From Streptococcus mitis (lineage in GTDB: Bacteria > Bacillota > Bacilli > Lactobacillales > Streptococcaceae): a stretch of DNA of 64,000 nucleotides. Positions 54,537-64,000 of this stretch are shown one piece after another. Where the stretch lies: contig NZ_CAMIAF010000003.1 in NCBI RefSeq assembly GCF_946190375.1, positions 62,001 to 126,000 on the forward strand, in the 5' to 3' direction. The notes beneath the pieces were generated by a model. It was not told the DNA's origin. It did no database searches and saw nothing but the letters and a program-made list of their open reading frames with translations. How positions within the stretch are numbered: position 1 is the stretch's first letter; each line of letters begins with the position of its first letter. The position numbers and the translations under genes were made by a program.

Positions 54537-56378
54537 TTATTCAGCTGATTTTTTCTTCTTGTTAGCTTTCTCACGCTCTGCCTTGTTAAGGATTTGTTTA
54601 CGCAAACGGATTGACTCAGGCGTTACTTCCATATACTCATCATCGTTCAAGAACTCAAGAGACTCTTCAAGTGTCAAGATACGAGGTGTCTTGATAACAG
54701 CTGTTTGGTCCTTAGTAGCTGAACGGACGTTGGTCATTTGTTTTGCCTTAGTGATGTTAACTGTCAAGTCATTTTCACGAGAGTTTTCACCGATAATCAT
54801 TCCTTCATAAACCTCAGTACCTGGGTTGACAAAAATCGTACCACGTTCTTCGATAGACATGATTGAGTAAGTTGTAGCCTTACCAGCATCGATAGAAACA
54901 AGGGCACCACGGTGACGACCACCAATTTCGCCTGGAATCAATGGTAAGTATTGGTCGAAGGTATGGTTCATGATACCGTAACCACGAGTCATTGACAAGA
55001 ACTCAGTTGAGTATCCGATCAAACCACGCGCTGGAACAAGGAAGACCAAACGAGTTTGACCGTTACCAGTTGAAATCATATCCAACATTTCACCCTTACG
55101 TTCAGAAAGGCTTTGGATAACAGACCCTTGGTATTCTTCTGGAGTGTCGATTTGTACACGCTCAAATGGCTCACATTTAACACCGTCGATTTCTTTTACA
55201 ATAACTTCTGGACGAGATACTTGAAGTTCATATCCCTCACGACGCATAGTTTCGATAAGAATTGACAAGTGCAATTCTCCACGTCCTGAAACAGTCCATT
55301 TATCTGGTGAATCAGTTGGGTCAACACGAAGAGAAACGTCTGTTTGCAATTCGGCCTGCAAGCGTTCTTCTACCTTACGAGAAGTTACCCATTTACCTTC
55401 TTTACCAGCAAATGGTGAGTTGTTAACCAAGAAAGTCATTTGAAGAGTTGGCTCATCGATATGAAGGATTGGAAGAGCTTCGACTGCATCTGTCGGAGTG
55501 ATAGTTTCACCGACAAAGATATCTTCCATACCTGAAACGGCAATCAAGTCACCTGCTTTTGCTTCTTGGATTTCACGACGTTCCAAACCAAAGAAACCGA
55601 AGAGTTTTGTGACACGGAAGTTCTTAGTTGTGCCGTCAAGTTTAGAAAGGGTAACTTGGTCCCCAACCTTAACAGTACCACGGAAGACACGACCGATACC
55701 GATACGTCCAACGAAGTCATTGTAGTCCAAAAGTGATACTTGGAACTGCAAAGGCTCATCTGAGTTATCTACTGGAGCTGGGATATGGTCGATAATCGTA
55801 TCAAAGATTGGTGCCATAGTAGCTTCTTGGTCAGCTGGATCATCTGACAATGAAGAAGTTCCGTTGATCGCTGAAGCATACACCACTGGGAAGTCAAGCT
55901 GGTCGTCATCTGCACCAAGCTCGATGAAAAGTTCCAAGACTTCGTCCACTACTTCTGCTGGACGAGCTGATGGTTTGTCGATTTTGTTAACAACCACGAT
56001 TGGGACAAGATCTTGTTCCAAGGCTTTTTTCAATACGAAACGAGTCTGTGGCATGGTTCCTTCGTAGGCATCTACGACCAAGACAACACCGTCAACCATT
56101 TTCATGATACGCTCAACTTCTCCACCGAAGTCCGCGTGTCCTGGTGTGTCCATGATATTGATACGAGTTCCGTTGTAGGCAACGGCTGTATTTTTAGCAA
56201 GGATGGTAATTCCACGCTCTTTTTCGATATCGTTTGAGTCCATAGCACGCTCAGCCAATTCAGTACGTGCATCAAGCGTTTCTGATTGTTTCAATAATTC
56301 GTCAACGAGGGTTGTTTTACCGTGGTCAACGTGGGCGATAATCGCAATGTTACGGATATCTTCTCTTAATTTTGTCAT
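54537..56378 (-). CDS. typA: Ribosome-associated translational GTPase TypA/BipA
   Basis: 613 aa GTPase of the EF-G superfamily. The start is ATG at 56378 ([16 protein letters not shown]) after GAGGAAA. G motifs: [12 protein letters not shown] (G1), RGITI (G2), [14 protein letters not shown] (G3) and VNKIDKPSA (G4); the C-terminal TypA domain includes [10 protein letters not shown]. Helps growth under cold and stress in relatives. An extended -10 TGGTATAAT lies at 56429-56421. Confidence 0.95.
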   Translation of the reverse strand: MTKLREDIRNIAIIAHVDHGKTTLVDELLKQSETLDARTELAERAMDSNDIEKERGITILAKNTAVAYNGTRINIMDTPGHADFGGEVERIMKMVDGVVLVVDAYEGTMPQTRFVLKKALEQDLVPIVVVNKIDKPSARPAEVVDEVLELFIELGADDDQLDFPVVYASAINGTSSLSDDPADQEATMAPIFDTIIDHIPAPVDNSDEPLQFQVSLLDYNDFVGRIGIGRVFRGTVKVGDQVTLSKLDGTTKNFRVTKLFGFFGLERREIQEAKAGDLIAVSGMEDIFVGETITPTDAVEALPILHIDEPTLQMTFLVNNSPFAGKEGKWVTSRKVEERLQAELQTDVSLRVDPTDSPDKWTVSGRGELHLSILIETMRREGYELQVSRPEVIVKEIDGVKCEPFERVQIDTPEEYQGSVIQSLSERKGEMLDMISTGNGQTRLVFLVPARGLIGYSTEFLSMTRGYGIMNHTFDQYLPLIPGEIGGRHRGALVSIDAGKATTYSIMSIEERGTIFVNPGTEVYEGMIIGENSRENDLTVNITKAKQMTNVRSATKDQTAVIKTPRILTLEESLEFLNDDEYMEVTPESIRLRKQILNKAEREKANKKKKSAE

Positions 56379-56521
56379 GATTTCCTCTATAATATTCAAA
56401 ATTTATTTTCTAACTGAACGATTATACCATAATTTCAGGTAAATAACATAACTCAAGCAAGTGTAAATGTTTTCACTCCGCTTTTCTTTTCACATCAAGC
56501 CTTTTCAAAGCAAACAACTTA

Positions 56522-56530
56522 TGATAAGAT
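56522..56530 (+). promoter_or_regulatory. Extended -10 of the pseudouridine synthase gene
   Basis: TGATAAGAT ends nine bases before the ATG at 56540 with no ribosome site between; the mRNA leader would be 0-3 bases. Confidence 0.65.
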
Positions 56531-56539
56531 AGGCACAGT

Positions 56540-57265
56540 ATGCGTTTAGATAATTTATTAGCCCAAGAAAAAATCAGCCGAAAGACCATGAAACAAGCCT
56601 TACTTAAAGGAGAAATTCTAGTCGATGGTTGCCCAGCCCGCTCCCTAGCCCAAAATATCGATACAGGACTACAAAAATTCCTCTTTCGGGGTCAAATCAT
56701 TCGAGGCTATGAGCACACCTATCTTATGCTTCATAAGCCTGCTGGTGTCGTTACAGCCAACAAAGACAAGAAACTCCCTACCGTCATGGATCTCCTTCCA
56801 CCCAACATCCAGTCTGACAAGCTCTATGCCGTCGGCCGACTGGACCGAGATACGACAGGCCTCCTCCTCTTGACCGATAACGGTCCCTTGGGCTTTCAGC
56901 TCCTCCATCCCCAACATCATGTCGATAAGACTTATCGAGTTGAGGTTAATGGACTTCTAACATCTGACCATATCCAAGCCTTTCAAAAGGGAATTGTCTT
57001 TTTAGATGGTACTGTCTGTAAACCCGCAAGACTAGAGATTCTATCTGCAAGTCCTTCCCACAGTCAAGCCTCTATTACCATTTCAGAGGGGAAATTTCAT
57101 CAGGTAAAAAAAATGTTCCTGTCAGTTGGTGTCAAGGTGACATCCCTCAAACGAGTTCAGTTCGGTGAGTTTACATTAGACCCAGAACTAGCAGAAGGTC
57201 AATACCGTCCCTTAAACCAAGAGGAATTGAAAATCATTAAAAATCACTTAGAGAAAAGTGGATAA
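56540..57265 (+). CDS. RsuA-type 16S rRNA pseudouridine synthase
   Basis: 241 aa: an N-terminal S4 RNA-binding domain (MRLDNLLAQEKISRKTMKQAL) and a catalytic domain with the Asp in VGRLDRDTTGLLLLT (about residue 102) and EGKFHQVKKMF. The pattern fits the RsuA/RluB/E/F group, RsuA by length. Likely leaderless. Confidence 0.9.
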   Translation: MRLDNLLAQEKISRKTMKQALLKGEILVDGCPARSLAQNIDTGLQKFLFRGQIIRGYEHTYLMLHKPAGVVTANKDKKLPTVMDLLPPNIQSDKLYAVGRLDRDTTGLLLLTDNGPLGFQLLHPQHHVDKTYRVEVNGLLTSDHIQAFQKGIVFLDGTVCKPARLEILSASPSHSQASITISEGKFHQVKKMFLSVGVKVTSLKRVQFGEFTLDPELAEGQYRPLNQEELKIIKNHLEKSG

Positions 57266-57266
57266 A

Positions 57267-57300
57267 AGAAAAAAGCTTTATGTTTAAAGCTTTTTCTTTA
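57267..57300. terminator. Bidirectional terminator
   Basis: AAAAAGCTTTA, TGTT, TAAAGCTTTTT with U-runs both ways, between convergent genes. Confidence 0.84.
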
Positions 57301-57304
57301 TTGC

Positions 57305-57532
57305 TTATCTAAAAAATACTGCGACGGCTACAATCCAGTTAAGTACAGAAACCACAAGTCCTACGATGTTGAGAATTTTTTCTGTTTTATAGTCCAGTCC
57401 AGATTCTTTTTGGTATGAAAAAGCCAAGACCAATCCTATGATCCCCAAAATCAGGCCTACAATTGGAAATAACAAACCAAGAATAATCGACAAAATACCC
57501 ACAAAAAGTGGATTTTTCTTCTTTTCTTTCAT
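57305..57532 (-). CDS. Small two-helix membrane protein, DUF4190-like
   Basis: 75 aa: charged N-terminus (MKEKKKN), two Gly/Leu/Ile-rich helices in a GILSIILGLLFPIVGLILGI pattern and a third near the C-terminus. It resembles DUF4190-type proteins. Function unknown. AAGGAG lies six to seven bases upstream of the ATG; the -10 is probably TATAAT near 57576-57571. Confidence 0.75.
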   Translation of the reverse strand: MKEKKKNPLFVGILSIILGLLFPIVGLILGIIGLVLAFSYQKESGLDYKTEKILNIVGLVVSVLNWIVAVAVFFR

Positions 57533-57620
57533 GTTCTAAGAACTCCTTAAATTTTATACAAATTAATTATACTATAAAACAATAGCTTCATCCTATCATT
57601 CGACTAATTTGGAAATAAGG

Positions 57621-58001
57621 TTAGCTAGTCTTCACTTTCCCTTTCCAAGAATCCAGTCCATAAGAAAGGATATAAATCTCAGAAAAACCTTGTTTTTTCA
57701 AGTAAAGGGCTGCATTTGTCACACGTTGCGCACGTTGGTTTTCGTAAAGAAGGACAGGTTTGTCTTTACGAAGGGCTGCAAGACTAGTTTTCAACTGACT
57801 TGAAGGAATATTGCGTGCACCAAGGATATGTTTTCTGTGGAATTCTGCTGGATCACGCAAATCAATCAATTGACCTGTACGAATCAAGGCTTCAAATTCC
57901 TCATTATCCACAATTTTAGCCGCACGGCGAATACGAAGATAGTTAAAGCCCATCCACGCCAACATTGCCAGTATAAGTGCCCACAAAATCCAAGTAACCA
58001 T
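57621..58001 (-). CDS. Rhodanese-like protein, membrane-anchored, no catalytic Cys
   Basis: 126 aa: one N-terminal helix (about 3-22) and a rhodanese fold (LIDLRDPAEFHRKHILGARNIP). The active-site loop reads LLYENQRAQR, with no cysteine where rhodaneses have CxxGxR, so sulfur transfer is unlikely. The same form is common in streptococci. Its start shares one base with the yqgQ stop (TAATG). Confidence 0.85.
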   Translation of the reverse strand: MVTWILWALILAMLAWMGFNYLRIRRAAKIVDNEEFEALIRTGQLIDLRDPAEFHRKHILGARNIPSSQLKTSLAALRKDKPVLLYENQRAQRVTNAALYLKKQGFSEIYILSYGLDSWKGKVKTS

Positions 58002-58222
58002 TAGTTCTTTTCTCCATTTTTCTCAATATAATCCAATTCTACCTTGTGCTCTCTGCGAAGAACCGCTTCTGCTTCTAGATAGTCTAATTTGTCCATCAAC
58101 CCTGCATCGTAAATCCGAGAGAGCTCCAACTTCATCAGTTCAATATCGTATAAGCGTTTTCCCATGTAAACAATAATACCAAATCGTTTGAGGAATTGCT
58201 GCACATCATAGAATGTTTTCAT
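58001..58222 (-). CDS. yqgQ: YqgQ family protein (DUF910)
   Basis: 73 aa starting MKTFYDVQQFLKRFGIIVYMG from ATG at 58222, the conserved start of YqgQ. A helical, probably nucleic-acid-binding protein of unknown role. Longer in-frame starts (58231, 58270) are less conserved, and ribosome signals are weak for all. Translationally coupled to the rhodanese-like gene. Confidence 0.82.
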   Translation of the reverse strand: MKTFYDVQQFLKRFGIIVYMGKRLYDIELMKLELSRIYDAGLMDKLDYLEAEAVLRREHKVELDYIEKNGEKN

Positions 58223-58318
58223 AAGACTCATTCTAGCAAATTTTTGTGTTTTTTTCAAGAAGAGACCCACACTCTCCCCCTGATTTTCCTATCTTCTTTG
58301 GCGATTCTGACGCAAGTG

Positions 58319-58327
58319 TGGTACAAT
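58319..58327 (+). promoter_or_regulatory. Extended -10 of cpsY
   Basis: TGGTACAAT ends six bases before the ATG at 58334; no ribosome site between, so probably leaderless. Confidence 0.72.
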
Positions 58328-58333
58328 AAAAAC

Positions 58334-59242
58334 ATGAGAATTCAACAATTACATTATATTATCAAAATCGTCGAAACTGGCTCCATGAATGAGGCAGCCA
58401 AGCAACTCTTTATCACTCAGCCGAGTCTTTCCAATGCTGTGAGAGATTTGGAAAATGAAATGGGCATTGAAATCTTTATCCGCAATCCCAAGGGAATCAC
58501 CTTGACCCGTGATGGGATGGAGTTTCTCTCTTATGCCCGTCAGGTTGTCGAGCAAACTCAGCTTCTGGAGGAACGCTATAAAAATCCTGTCGCCCACCGT
58601 GAACTCTTTAGCGTTTCGTCTCAACACTATGCCTTTGTGGTCAATGCCTTTGTCTCTTTGCTCAAGAAAAGCGATATGGAGAAATACGAGCTCTTCCTTC
58701 GTGAAACTCGGACTTGGGAGATTATCGATGACGTCAAGAACTTCCGTAGTGAGGTCGGTGTCCTATTTTTGAACAGCTACAACCGTGATGTTTTAACCAA
58801 GATGCTGGATGACAATCACCTGCTGGCTCACCATCTCTTTACTGCCCAGCCCCATATCTTTGTCAGCAAGACCAACCCTCTGGCAAAAAAAGACAAGGTC
58901 AAACTATCTGATTTGGAAAACTTCCCTTATCTCAGTTATGACCAAGGGACACACAACTCCTTCTACTTTTCAGAGGAAATCCTTTCCCAAGAACACCACA
59001 AGAAATCCATCGTGGTTAGTGACCGCGCGACCCTCTTTAACCTCTTGATTGGTTTGGATGGTTATACCATTGCAACAGGGATTTTGAACAGTAATCTTAA
59101 CGGAGACAACATCGTTTCCATCCCATTGGATATTGACGACCCCATTGAGCTGATCTATATCCAGCATGAAAAAACCAGCCTGTCTAAGATGGGCGAACGC
59201 TTTATCGACTATCTACTAGAAGAAGTCCAGTTTGATAGTTGA
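58334..59242 (+). CDS. cpsY: LysR-family regulator CpsY/MtaR type
   Basis: 302 aa: N-terminal winged helix (MRIQQLHYIIKIVETGSMNEAAKQLFITQPSLSNAV pattern, residues 1-36) and a LysR effector domain. This sequence start is characteristic of streptococcal CpsY/MtaR, which controls methionine uptake and cell-surface properties. The ATG at 58334 is set by the promoter. No obvious target gene is adjacent; the neighbour downstream is a convergent SDR gene. Confidence 0.85.
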   Translation: MRIQQLHYIIKIVETGSMNEAAKQLFITQPSLSNAVRDLENEMGIEIFIRNPKGITLTRDGMEFLSYARQVVEQTQLLEERYKNPVAHRELFSVSSQHYAFVVNAFVSLLKKSDMEKYELFLRETRTWEIIDDVKNFRSEVGVLFLNSYNRDVLTKMLDDNHLLAHHLFTAQPHIFVSKTNPLAKKDKVKLSDLENFPYLSYDQGTHNSFYFSEEILSQEHHKKSIVVSDRATLFNLLIGLDGYTIATGILNSNLNGDNIVSIPLDIDDPIELIYIQHEKTSLSKMGERFIDYLLEEVQFDS

Positions 59243-59248
59243 GAAATG

Positions 59249-59297
59249 ATAAGAACCAATATGTAGGCTAGCAACAACCTGCATATTGGTTCTTTTT
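59249..59297. terminator. Strong bidirectional terminator
   Basis: AAGAACCAATATG (59251-59263) and CATATTGGTTCTT (59282-59294) with inner AGG/CCT pairs and U-runs; it serves cpsY and the convergent SDR gene. Confidence 0.87.
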
Positions 59298-60051
59298 ACT
59301 TATAATTAAAAGTTTCCCCTGCCAACTTATCAGCTAGTTTGGGAAAGAGACTATAAAACTTATGGGCTAAGTTCAACAAAATCGGTAGATTGAGTTCTCG
59401 TTTGTTTTTACCTATAATCTTAACAATTTTTTTAGCTACTGTATCTGGTTCCAGCAGGAAGCGTTCAACCGACTTGAGATAGGTACCATCTGGGTCGGCC
59501 TGGTCGAAAAATCCTGTTCGGATTGGACCTGGATTGACCGTCGTTACATAAACACCGTAAGGCATGAGTTCTAAGCGTAGAGCATTTGAAAAACCAATAG
59601 CCGCAAACTTAGTGGCTGAGTAGAGACTGGACTTGCCAGTAGCAATCAAACCTGCCATGCTGACGATATTGATAATATGGCCTTTTCGACTTTCCTTCAT
59701 TCGAGCCGCAAGGCGACGAGACAGATTCATCAGGGCAAAGGTATTGACCTCAAACATCTGGTGAATATCTTGGTCAGAAATCTGGTCAAATTCCTCAAAA
59801 ATCCCGTAACCAGCGTTGTTTATCAAGACATCAATCTTGCCATAGCGGAGATAGAGGTCAGTTACCAGAGATTCTAAGGCTAAGTCATCGGTAATATCAA
59901 TTTCAATCAATTCTGCTTGTGGATGATTTCCGTAGAGTTGAGCTAATTTTTCCTTATTTCTACCAAGCAAGATGAGTTGGTCATTTGGCAGGAGTTTGAC
60001 CATTTCTTGGGCTAGACCACCGCTAGCTCCGGTAATGAGAATAGTACGCAT
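59296..60051 (-). CDS. Short-chain dehydrogenase/reductase
   Basis: 251 aa SDR with the nucleotide loop TGASGGLAQEM, NNAGYG and the catalytic pattern with SMAGL (Ser) and YSATKFA (Tyr-x3-Lys). DIDVLINNAG context and the LGRN after strand 2 suggest NADPH. Substrate unknown. It lies 20 bases after the RNase Z gene and is cotranscribed with it. Confidence 0.87.
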   Translation of the reverse strand: MRTILITGASGGLAQEMVKLLPNDQLILLGRNKEKLAQLYGNHPQAELIEIDITDDLALESLVTDLYLRYGKIDVLINNAGYGIFEEFDQISDQDIHQMFEVNTFALMNLSRRLAARMKESRKGHIINIVSMAGLIATGKSSLYSATKFAAIGFSNALRLELMPYGVYVTTVNPGPIRTGFFDQADPDGTYLKSVERFLLEPDTVAKKIVKIIGKNKRELNLPILLNLAHKFYSLFPKLADKLAGETFNYK

Positions 60052-60071
60052 ACTTATCCTTTCTCAAGCTT

Positions 60072-61001
60072 TTAGATTTCCACTTCTTCCAAGTCTTTGA
60101 CCACATGGACATTTTCAAAAACACTAGCAGCGTCTTTTTTGAGCTTACTGATATCTTTTGAGAGGAAACGGGCACTGATATGGTTGAGCAAGAGGCGTTT
60201 GGCACCTGCTTCTACCGCTACTTGTGCAGCTTGCATGTTAGTAGAGTGGCCATGGTTACGAGCAATTTTTTCATCACCCTTGCCATAAGTGGACTCATGA
60301 ACAAGGACATCGGCATTGATAGCTAGACGCACACTGGCATTGGTTTTGCGGGTGTCACCCAGAATAGTGATAATTTTACCTGGACGTGGAGCTGAGATAT
60401 AGTCAGCTGCCTTGATTTCAGTACCGTCTTCAAGAACTACGTCTTGACCGTTTTTGATTTTACCAAAAAGCGGGCCAAATGGGACACCAGCTGCCTTGAG
60501 TTTTTCAGCATCTAGCGTTCCTTCTAGGTCCTTTTGCATGACACGATAACCAACACAGAAAATTGTGTGGTCCAGCTCCTCTGCATACACCGTGAATTTA
60601 TCGGTTTCAAGGATTTTCCCTAAAGAATCTTGGTCAAACTCATGAAAATGAATACGGTAAGGCAAACGAGAACCTGACACACGAAGACTGGTTAAAACAA
60701 ATGACTTGATCCCTTGAGGTCCATAGATTTCCAAATCTGTCTGCTCTTCATTAGCTTGAAAGGCACGACTAGAAAGGAAACCTGGCAGGCCAAAGATGTG
60801 GTCTCCATGTAGGTGGGTAATAAAGATTTTGCTGACCTTTCGTGGTCGAATTGTGGTCTCAAGAATGCGATTTTGCGTTCCTTCTCCACAGTCAAAGAGC
60901 CAAACTTCGTTAATCTCATCCAAGAGTTTCAGGGCGAGACTGGAGACATTGCGGGCTTTAGAGGGCTGACCAGCCCCCGTTCCTAAAAATTGAATATCCA
61001 T
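60072..61001 (-). CDS. rnz: Ribonuclease Z (tRNA 3' processing)
   Basis: Cuts the 3' trailer of tRNA precursors; dimeric zinc enzyme. 309 aa metallo-beta-lactamase fold with His63, His65, Asp67 and His68 in [17 protein letters not shown] (Asp), and [10 protein letters not shown] (His). Full length for the long form of RNase Z. Confidence 0.94.
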   Translation of the reverse strand: MDIQFLGTGAGQPSKARNVSSLALKLLDEINEVWLFDCGEGTQNRILETTIRPRKVSKIFITHLHGDHIFGLPGFLSSRAFQANEEQTDLEIYGPQGIKSFVLTSLRVSGSRLPYRIHFHEFDQDSLGKILETDKFTVYAEELDHTIFCVGYRVMQKDLEGTLDAEKLKAAGVPFGPLFGKIKNGQDVVLEDGTEIKAADYISAPRPGKIITILGDTRKTNASVRLAINADVLVHESTYGKGDEKIARNHGHSTNMQAAQVAVEAGAKRLLLNHISARFLSKDISKLKKDAASVFENVHVVKDLEEVEI

Positions 61002-61015
61002 TCGATACTTTCTAA

Positions 61016-61639
61016 TTAATCAATATATAACATGGCTGTGCGGTTTTCCGATCGAAAATAGCGCTTGCCAGAAAAAGTAGAAGCTTCTTGCAGTAAATCC
61101 TCTTGGCTGTAGCCTTTGAGACGCTTGCGACCATCTGCTAAGCTTTCTAAATCAGTCAAAGCTGTGAGACTTCTCACACTAACAACTTCCTCGTCCCCGA
61201 CAGGCTTCATGTAAATCTTTTCAGACTCTTCAAAGACTAGCTGATGGGGGAAAATTTGCGCAATTTCAAAGAGTAAATCTTCCGAAATAACTTCTTTATT
61301 TTCAGAGAAAATCCGACCCAGACCCTCACTCTCATAACAAAAACCAAAGGATTTACCAGACAGATTAAGACGAATAAAAGGCTTGCTTTCTAGGGTGAAA
61401 CTTGGCTCAACATTGTAGAGATTCAGCTCCTGAGTGACTTCAGCAAAATAATCCGTCGCTGCTTCAGGGCTCTTTTTCTGGTAGAGTTCTGCAAAGTAAG
61501 CATTGACCACACTTGGCGGAGGAGTGATCAGTGCCAACTGCTCCTGCTCTGTTTTACCAGCTAGAAGTTGATCCAGATAGACCTTATCCAGACTTGTATA
61601 GCCCCCATATTTTAGAGCCAACGTTTTAATATCAGTCAT
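61016..61639 (-). CDS. Conserved streptococcal protein, unknown function
   Basis: 207 aa, soluble, acidic, no signal peptide or helices seen; begins [23 protein letters not shown] recognise no domain. Its start overlaps the hflX stop by eight bases and it lies 14 bases before rnz, so it belongs to the miaA-hflX-orf-rnz-SDR operon. Confidence 0.78.
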   Translation of the reverse strand: MTDIKTLALKYGGYTSLDKVYLDQLLAGKTEQEQLALITPPPSVVNAYFAELYQKKSPEAATDYFAEVTQELNLYNVEPSFTLESKPFIRLNLSGKSFGFCYESEGLGRIFSENKEVISEDLLFEIAQIFPHQLVFEESEKIYMKPVGDEEVVSVRSLTALTDLESLADGRKRLKGYSQEDLLQEASTFSGKRYFRSENRTAMLYID

Positions 61640-62870
61640 AAAATTCCTCTAACCTCCATTTATTTTTCTTAGAAATATAGCCTCTAATCACTTCGCCGTC
61701 TTCCTGATAATCACGATCTTCAAGAATCGCAACACTTTCCAAATCATGAATCTTGTAGGATTTTGAAAAAGGCACGCGCAGGGTAAAGGATTCAAAAATA
61801 TCCTTGATTTTCTCTAAAAACAAAGCTTGCAAATTCTCGCGACTATCCTCAGACTTGGCAGAAATGAGGGCATAAGGCGTTTGGGTAGGCGTGAAATCTT
61901 CCACCAAATCCGCTTTATTATAAAGGGTCAAGCGAGGAATATCTTCCATGTCCAGGTCTTTCATGATGGACAGAACTGTTTTTTCATGCTCCTCATGGTA
62001 AGGATTGCTGGCATCGATAACATGAACCAGAAGGTCCACATGCTTGCTTTCTTCCAAGGTTGATTTGAAACTGGACACCAACTCCGTCGGCAAATCTTGG
62101 ATAAAGCCCACGGTATCTGTCAAAGTTACTTGGAGATTGCCTCCCAGATGGATACTCTTAGTCGTCGCGTCCAGAGTCGCAAAGAGCTCGTCAGCCTCAT
62201 ACTGGGTCTTACTGGTTAAGGTGTTCATGATAGTTGACTTCCCAGCATTGGTATAACCAATCAAACCAATCTTAAAGGTGCTGGACTCCAGACGTTTTTC
62301 TCTGACAGTCGCCCGATTTTTCTCAACCACCTTGAGCTGTCTTTCAATATCCGTAATTTGATTGCGAACACTACGACGATTCAGCTCAAGCTGGCTTTCA
62401 CCAGGTCCACGGGAACCAATTCCCCCTGCCTGACGACTGAGCATAATCCCCTGACCAACCAAGCGAGGCAAGAGATATTTGAGCTGGGCTAGGTGGACTT
62501 GGAGTTTCCCTTCATGGCTTCGAGCCCGCATGGCAAAGATATCCAAAATCAACTGCATACGGTCAATGACCTTGACACCGAGAACTTCTTCTAGATTGAC
62601 ATTTTGCCGTGGAGTCAAGCGGTTGTTGACAATGACAGTGGTAATTTCTTCTGCATCCACCATGAGCGCAATTTCTTCTAACTTTCCAGAGCCAATAAAG
62701 GTCTTGGAATCATATTTTTCACGTTTTTGTCTGTAGCTATCTACAACGACTGCCCCTGCTGTCTTAGCTAGACTGGCCAATTCTTCCATGGAGAGGTCAA
62801 AATTGTCCATGCCCTGCAATTCCACACCAATGAGCAGGACCCGCTCCTCTTTTTTCTCCGTTTCAATCAT
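61632..62870 (-). CDS. hflX: Ribosome-binding GTPase HflX
   Basis: 412 aa: an N-terminal HflX domain ([15 protein letters not shown] onward), a linker with the Gly-rich [13 protein letters not shown] (about 165), and a GTPase with [12 protein letters not shown] (G1), [10 protein letters not shown] (G3) and YNKADL (G4). Splits or rescues stalled ribosomes in relatives. It overlaps miaA by eight bases. Confidence 0.95.
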   Translation of the reverse strand: MIETEKKEERVLLIGVELQGMDNFDLSMEELASLAKTAGAVVVDSYRQKREKYDSKTFIGSGKLEEIALMVDAEEITTVIVNNRLTPRQNVNLEEVLGVKVIDRMQLILDIFAMRARSHEGKLQVHLAQLKYLLPRLVGQGIMLSRQAGGIGSRGPGESQLELNRRSVRNQITDIERQLKVVEKNRATVREKRLESSTFKIGLIGYTNAGKSTIMNTLTSKTQYEADELFATLDATTKSIHLGGNLQVTLTDTVGFIQDLPTELVSSFKSTLEESKHVDLLVHVIDASNPYHEEHEKTVLSIMKDLDMEDIPRLTLYNKADLVEDFTPTQTPYALISAKSEDSRENLQALFLEKIKDIFESFTLRVPFSKSYKIHDLESVAILEDRDYQEDGEVIRGYISKKNKWRLEEFYD

Positions 62871-63747
62871 CTAAAAACTCCTCTATCTGGCTTAAAATGC
62901 GGTCTTGCACACCAGCTTCTCCAATCTGATAAAAGGTGACCTGCATGCGATTACGGAACCAAGTCAACTGACGCTTGGCAAAACGACGAGTAGCCTGTTT
63001 GAGACTCTCACTGGCTTCCTCCAAGGTCTGCTCTCCACGGAAGTAAGGAAAGAGTTCCTTGTAACCAATCCCTTTAGCAGCCTGCACATCAGGGTAATGG
63101 TCAAAAAGCCACTTTGTCTCATCCAAAAGCCCAGCCTCAAACATCAAGTCCACGCGGTGATTGATACGTTCATATAATTGACTGCGCTCATCATCCAAGC
63201 AGATAATCAATGGTTCATACAAGGTCTCTTGATTTTCCAAATTCTGACCAAAATGGGCAATTTCCAAGGCACGCATCGCACGACGACGATTAAACTGGGG
63301 AATCTCAAGACCTGCTTGGTCCACAAGATGAGCTAGTTCCTCATCTGTATAAGGCTCCAAACTAGCCCGATAGGCCAAAATCTCCTCATGAGGTGTCTCC
63401 CCACCCAGGTGGTAACCTTCTAGCAAGCTCTGAATATAAAGTCCAGTCCCACCAGCAATAATGGCTAGCTTACCACGACTGTGAATATCCTCAATAGCCA
63501 TCTTAGCTTCTGAAACAAAATCAAAAGCCGAGTAAGACTCGGTTACCTCTCTAACATCGATTAAATGATGGGGAACAGTCGCCTGCTCTTCTGGACTAGC
63601 CTTAGCCGTCCCAATATCTAGACCTCTATAGACTTGCTGACTATCGCCACTAACCACTTCGCCATTAAAACGCTTGGCCACTTCAATGGCTAGAGCCGTC
63701 TTTCCAACTGCAGTCGGTCCAACAATCACAATTATTTTTGTTTTCAT
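62863..63747 (-). CDS. miaA: tRNA dimethylallyltransferase MiaA
   Basis: Adds a dimethylallyl group to A37 of tRNAs reading UNN codons. 294 aa with P-loop [28 protein letters not shown], and [14 protein letters not shown]. The start is ATG at 63747 ([10 protein letters not shown]) after AAGGA; the in-frame upstream start lacks a ribosome site. It heads the operon; an extended -10 TGTTATAAT lies at about 63795-63787. Confidence 0.94.
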   Translation of the reverse strand: MKTKIIVIVGPTAVGKTALAIEVAKRFNGEVVSGDSQQVYRGLDIGTAKASPEEQATVPHHLIDVREVTESYSAFDFVSEAKMAIEDIHSRGKLAIIAGGTGLYIQSLLEGYHLGGETPHEEILAYRASLEPYTDEELAHLVDQAGLEIPQFNRRRAMRALEIAHFGQNLENQETLYEPLIICLDDERSQLYERINHRVDLMFEAGLLDETKWLFDHYPDVQAAKGIGYKELFPYFRGEQTLEEASESLKQATRRFAKRQLTWFRNRMQVTFYQIGEAGVQDRILSQIEEFLDD

Positions 63748-63867
63748 CTTTTTTCCTTGAAAAATTCCCATTTTTTCGTTACTATTATTATAACACAAAA
63801 AGGTCAGTCAGAAAAATGTGACCTCTTGAGGAGGCTGGCTGATTGAGAATATAAAGGAGGAAGACTC

Positions 63868-64000
63868 ATGGCTAAAGGATTCGCTAAAGGTCTTGTAACA
63901 GGTGTCGCAGGAACTGTCGCTGCACTTGCAGGTGCAGTATACGCATTTAAAAAGAAAGTGATTGAACCAGAAGAACAAAAAGCAGCTTTCATCGAAGAAA
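63868..64000 (+). CDS. DUF3042 family protein, cut off by window edge
   Basis: The first 44 residues start MAKGFAKGLVTGVAGTVAAL, one hydrophobic helix, then FKKKVIEPEEQKAAFIEE. This matches the short (about 55-60 aa) DUF3042 proteins of lactic bacteria. AAAGGAGG lies seven bases before the ATG. Function unknown; divergent from miaA. Confidence 0.88.
   Translation, partial: MAKGFAKGLVTGVAGTVAALAGAVYAFKKKVIEPEEQKAAFIEE

Overview
The window is low-GC Gram-positive DNA with the gene content of Streptococcus pneumoniae or a close mitis-group relative. The evidence is BOX repeats, spxB pyruvate oxidase, lctO, a copY-cupA-copA operon with cupredoxin domains, an RF2 gene with its programmed frameshift, and strong extended -10 (TGnTATAAT) promoters. 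No rRNA, tRNA, CRISPR array, prophage or intact insertion sequence was seen. Most genes are on the minus strand.

Layout: (1) 1-5404, minus: an aromatic amino acid operon reading methyltransferase-aroD-aroE-aroB-aroC-tyrA; tyrA runs off the left edge. Divergent from it is an LtaS-type phosphoglycerol transferase. (2) 7.7-8.5 kb: a gene-poor junction with a BOX remnant, a small membrane protein gene and a candidate small RNA with its own promoter and terminator. From memory of reference gene order, this is probably a rearrangement breakpoint. (3) 8.5-24.1 kb, minus: DEAD-box helicase, a nuclease-family protein, glucose-type PTS, ftsEX, prfB, a CBS-ACT protein, the livJHMGF branched-chain amino acid transporter (CodY box at its promoter), ylbG, clpP (CtsR box), upp and a dCMP deaminase. 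(4) 24.1-29.9 kb: a TetR/DegV divergent pair, a flavoprotein, a DUF1697 protein, a TipA-like MerR regulator and a sodium symporter whose leader holds a terminator. (5) 29.9-35.5 kb: manA, a GH1 phospho-glucosidase, a SemiSWEET, and a compact cassette of an ABC exporter, a 23-residue peptide ending in CNIC and a 61-residue SPASM-like cysteine protein. That cassette is the best candidate here for an undescribed system. (6) 35.1-42.0 kb: VOC protein, spxB, copper operon, lctO; spxB and lctO both produce H2O2 and both carry cre-like sites. (7) 42.2-45.1 kb, plus: a polar amino acid ABC transporter. (8) 45.2-48.7 kb, minus: a secreted small protein with a frameshifted signal peptide, followed by three permeases and an ATPase. 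(9) 48.7-64 kb: a MITE-like terminator, pyrFE under a PyrR attenuator, murD-murG-divIB, typA, a pseudouridine synthase, rhodanese-like and YqgQ proteins, the LysR regulator CpsY, an SDR, RNase Z, hflX, miaA, and the start of a DUF3042 gene at the right edge.

Two peptide-export cassettes share one design: a small peptide gene, then a hairpin, then ABC genes. Several housekeeping genes (5404, 25752, 56540, 58334) have their -10 box 6-9 bases before the start codon, which implies leaderless mRNAs. All functional calls rest on reading translated motifs and DNA signals by eye; no database search was possible.
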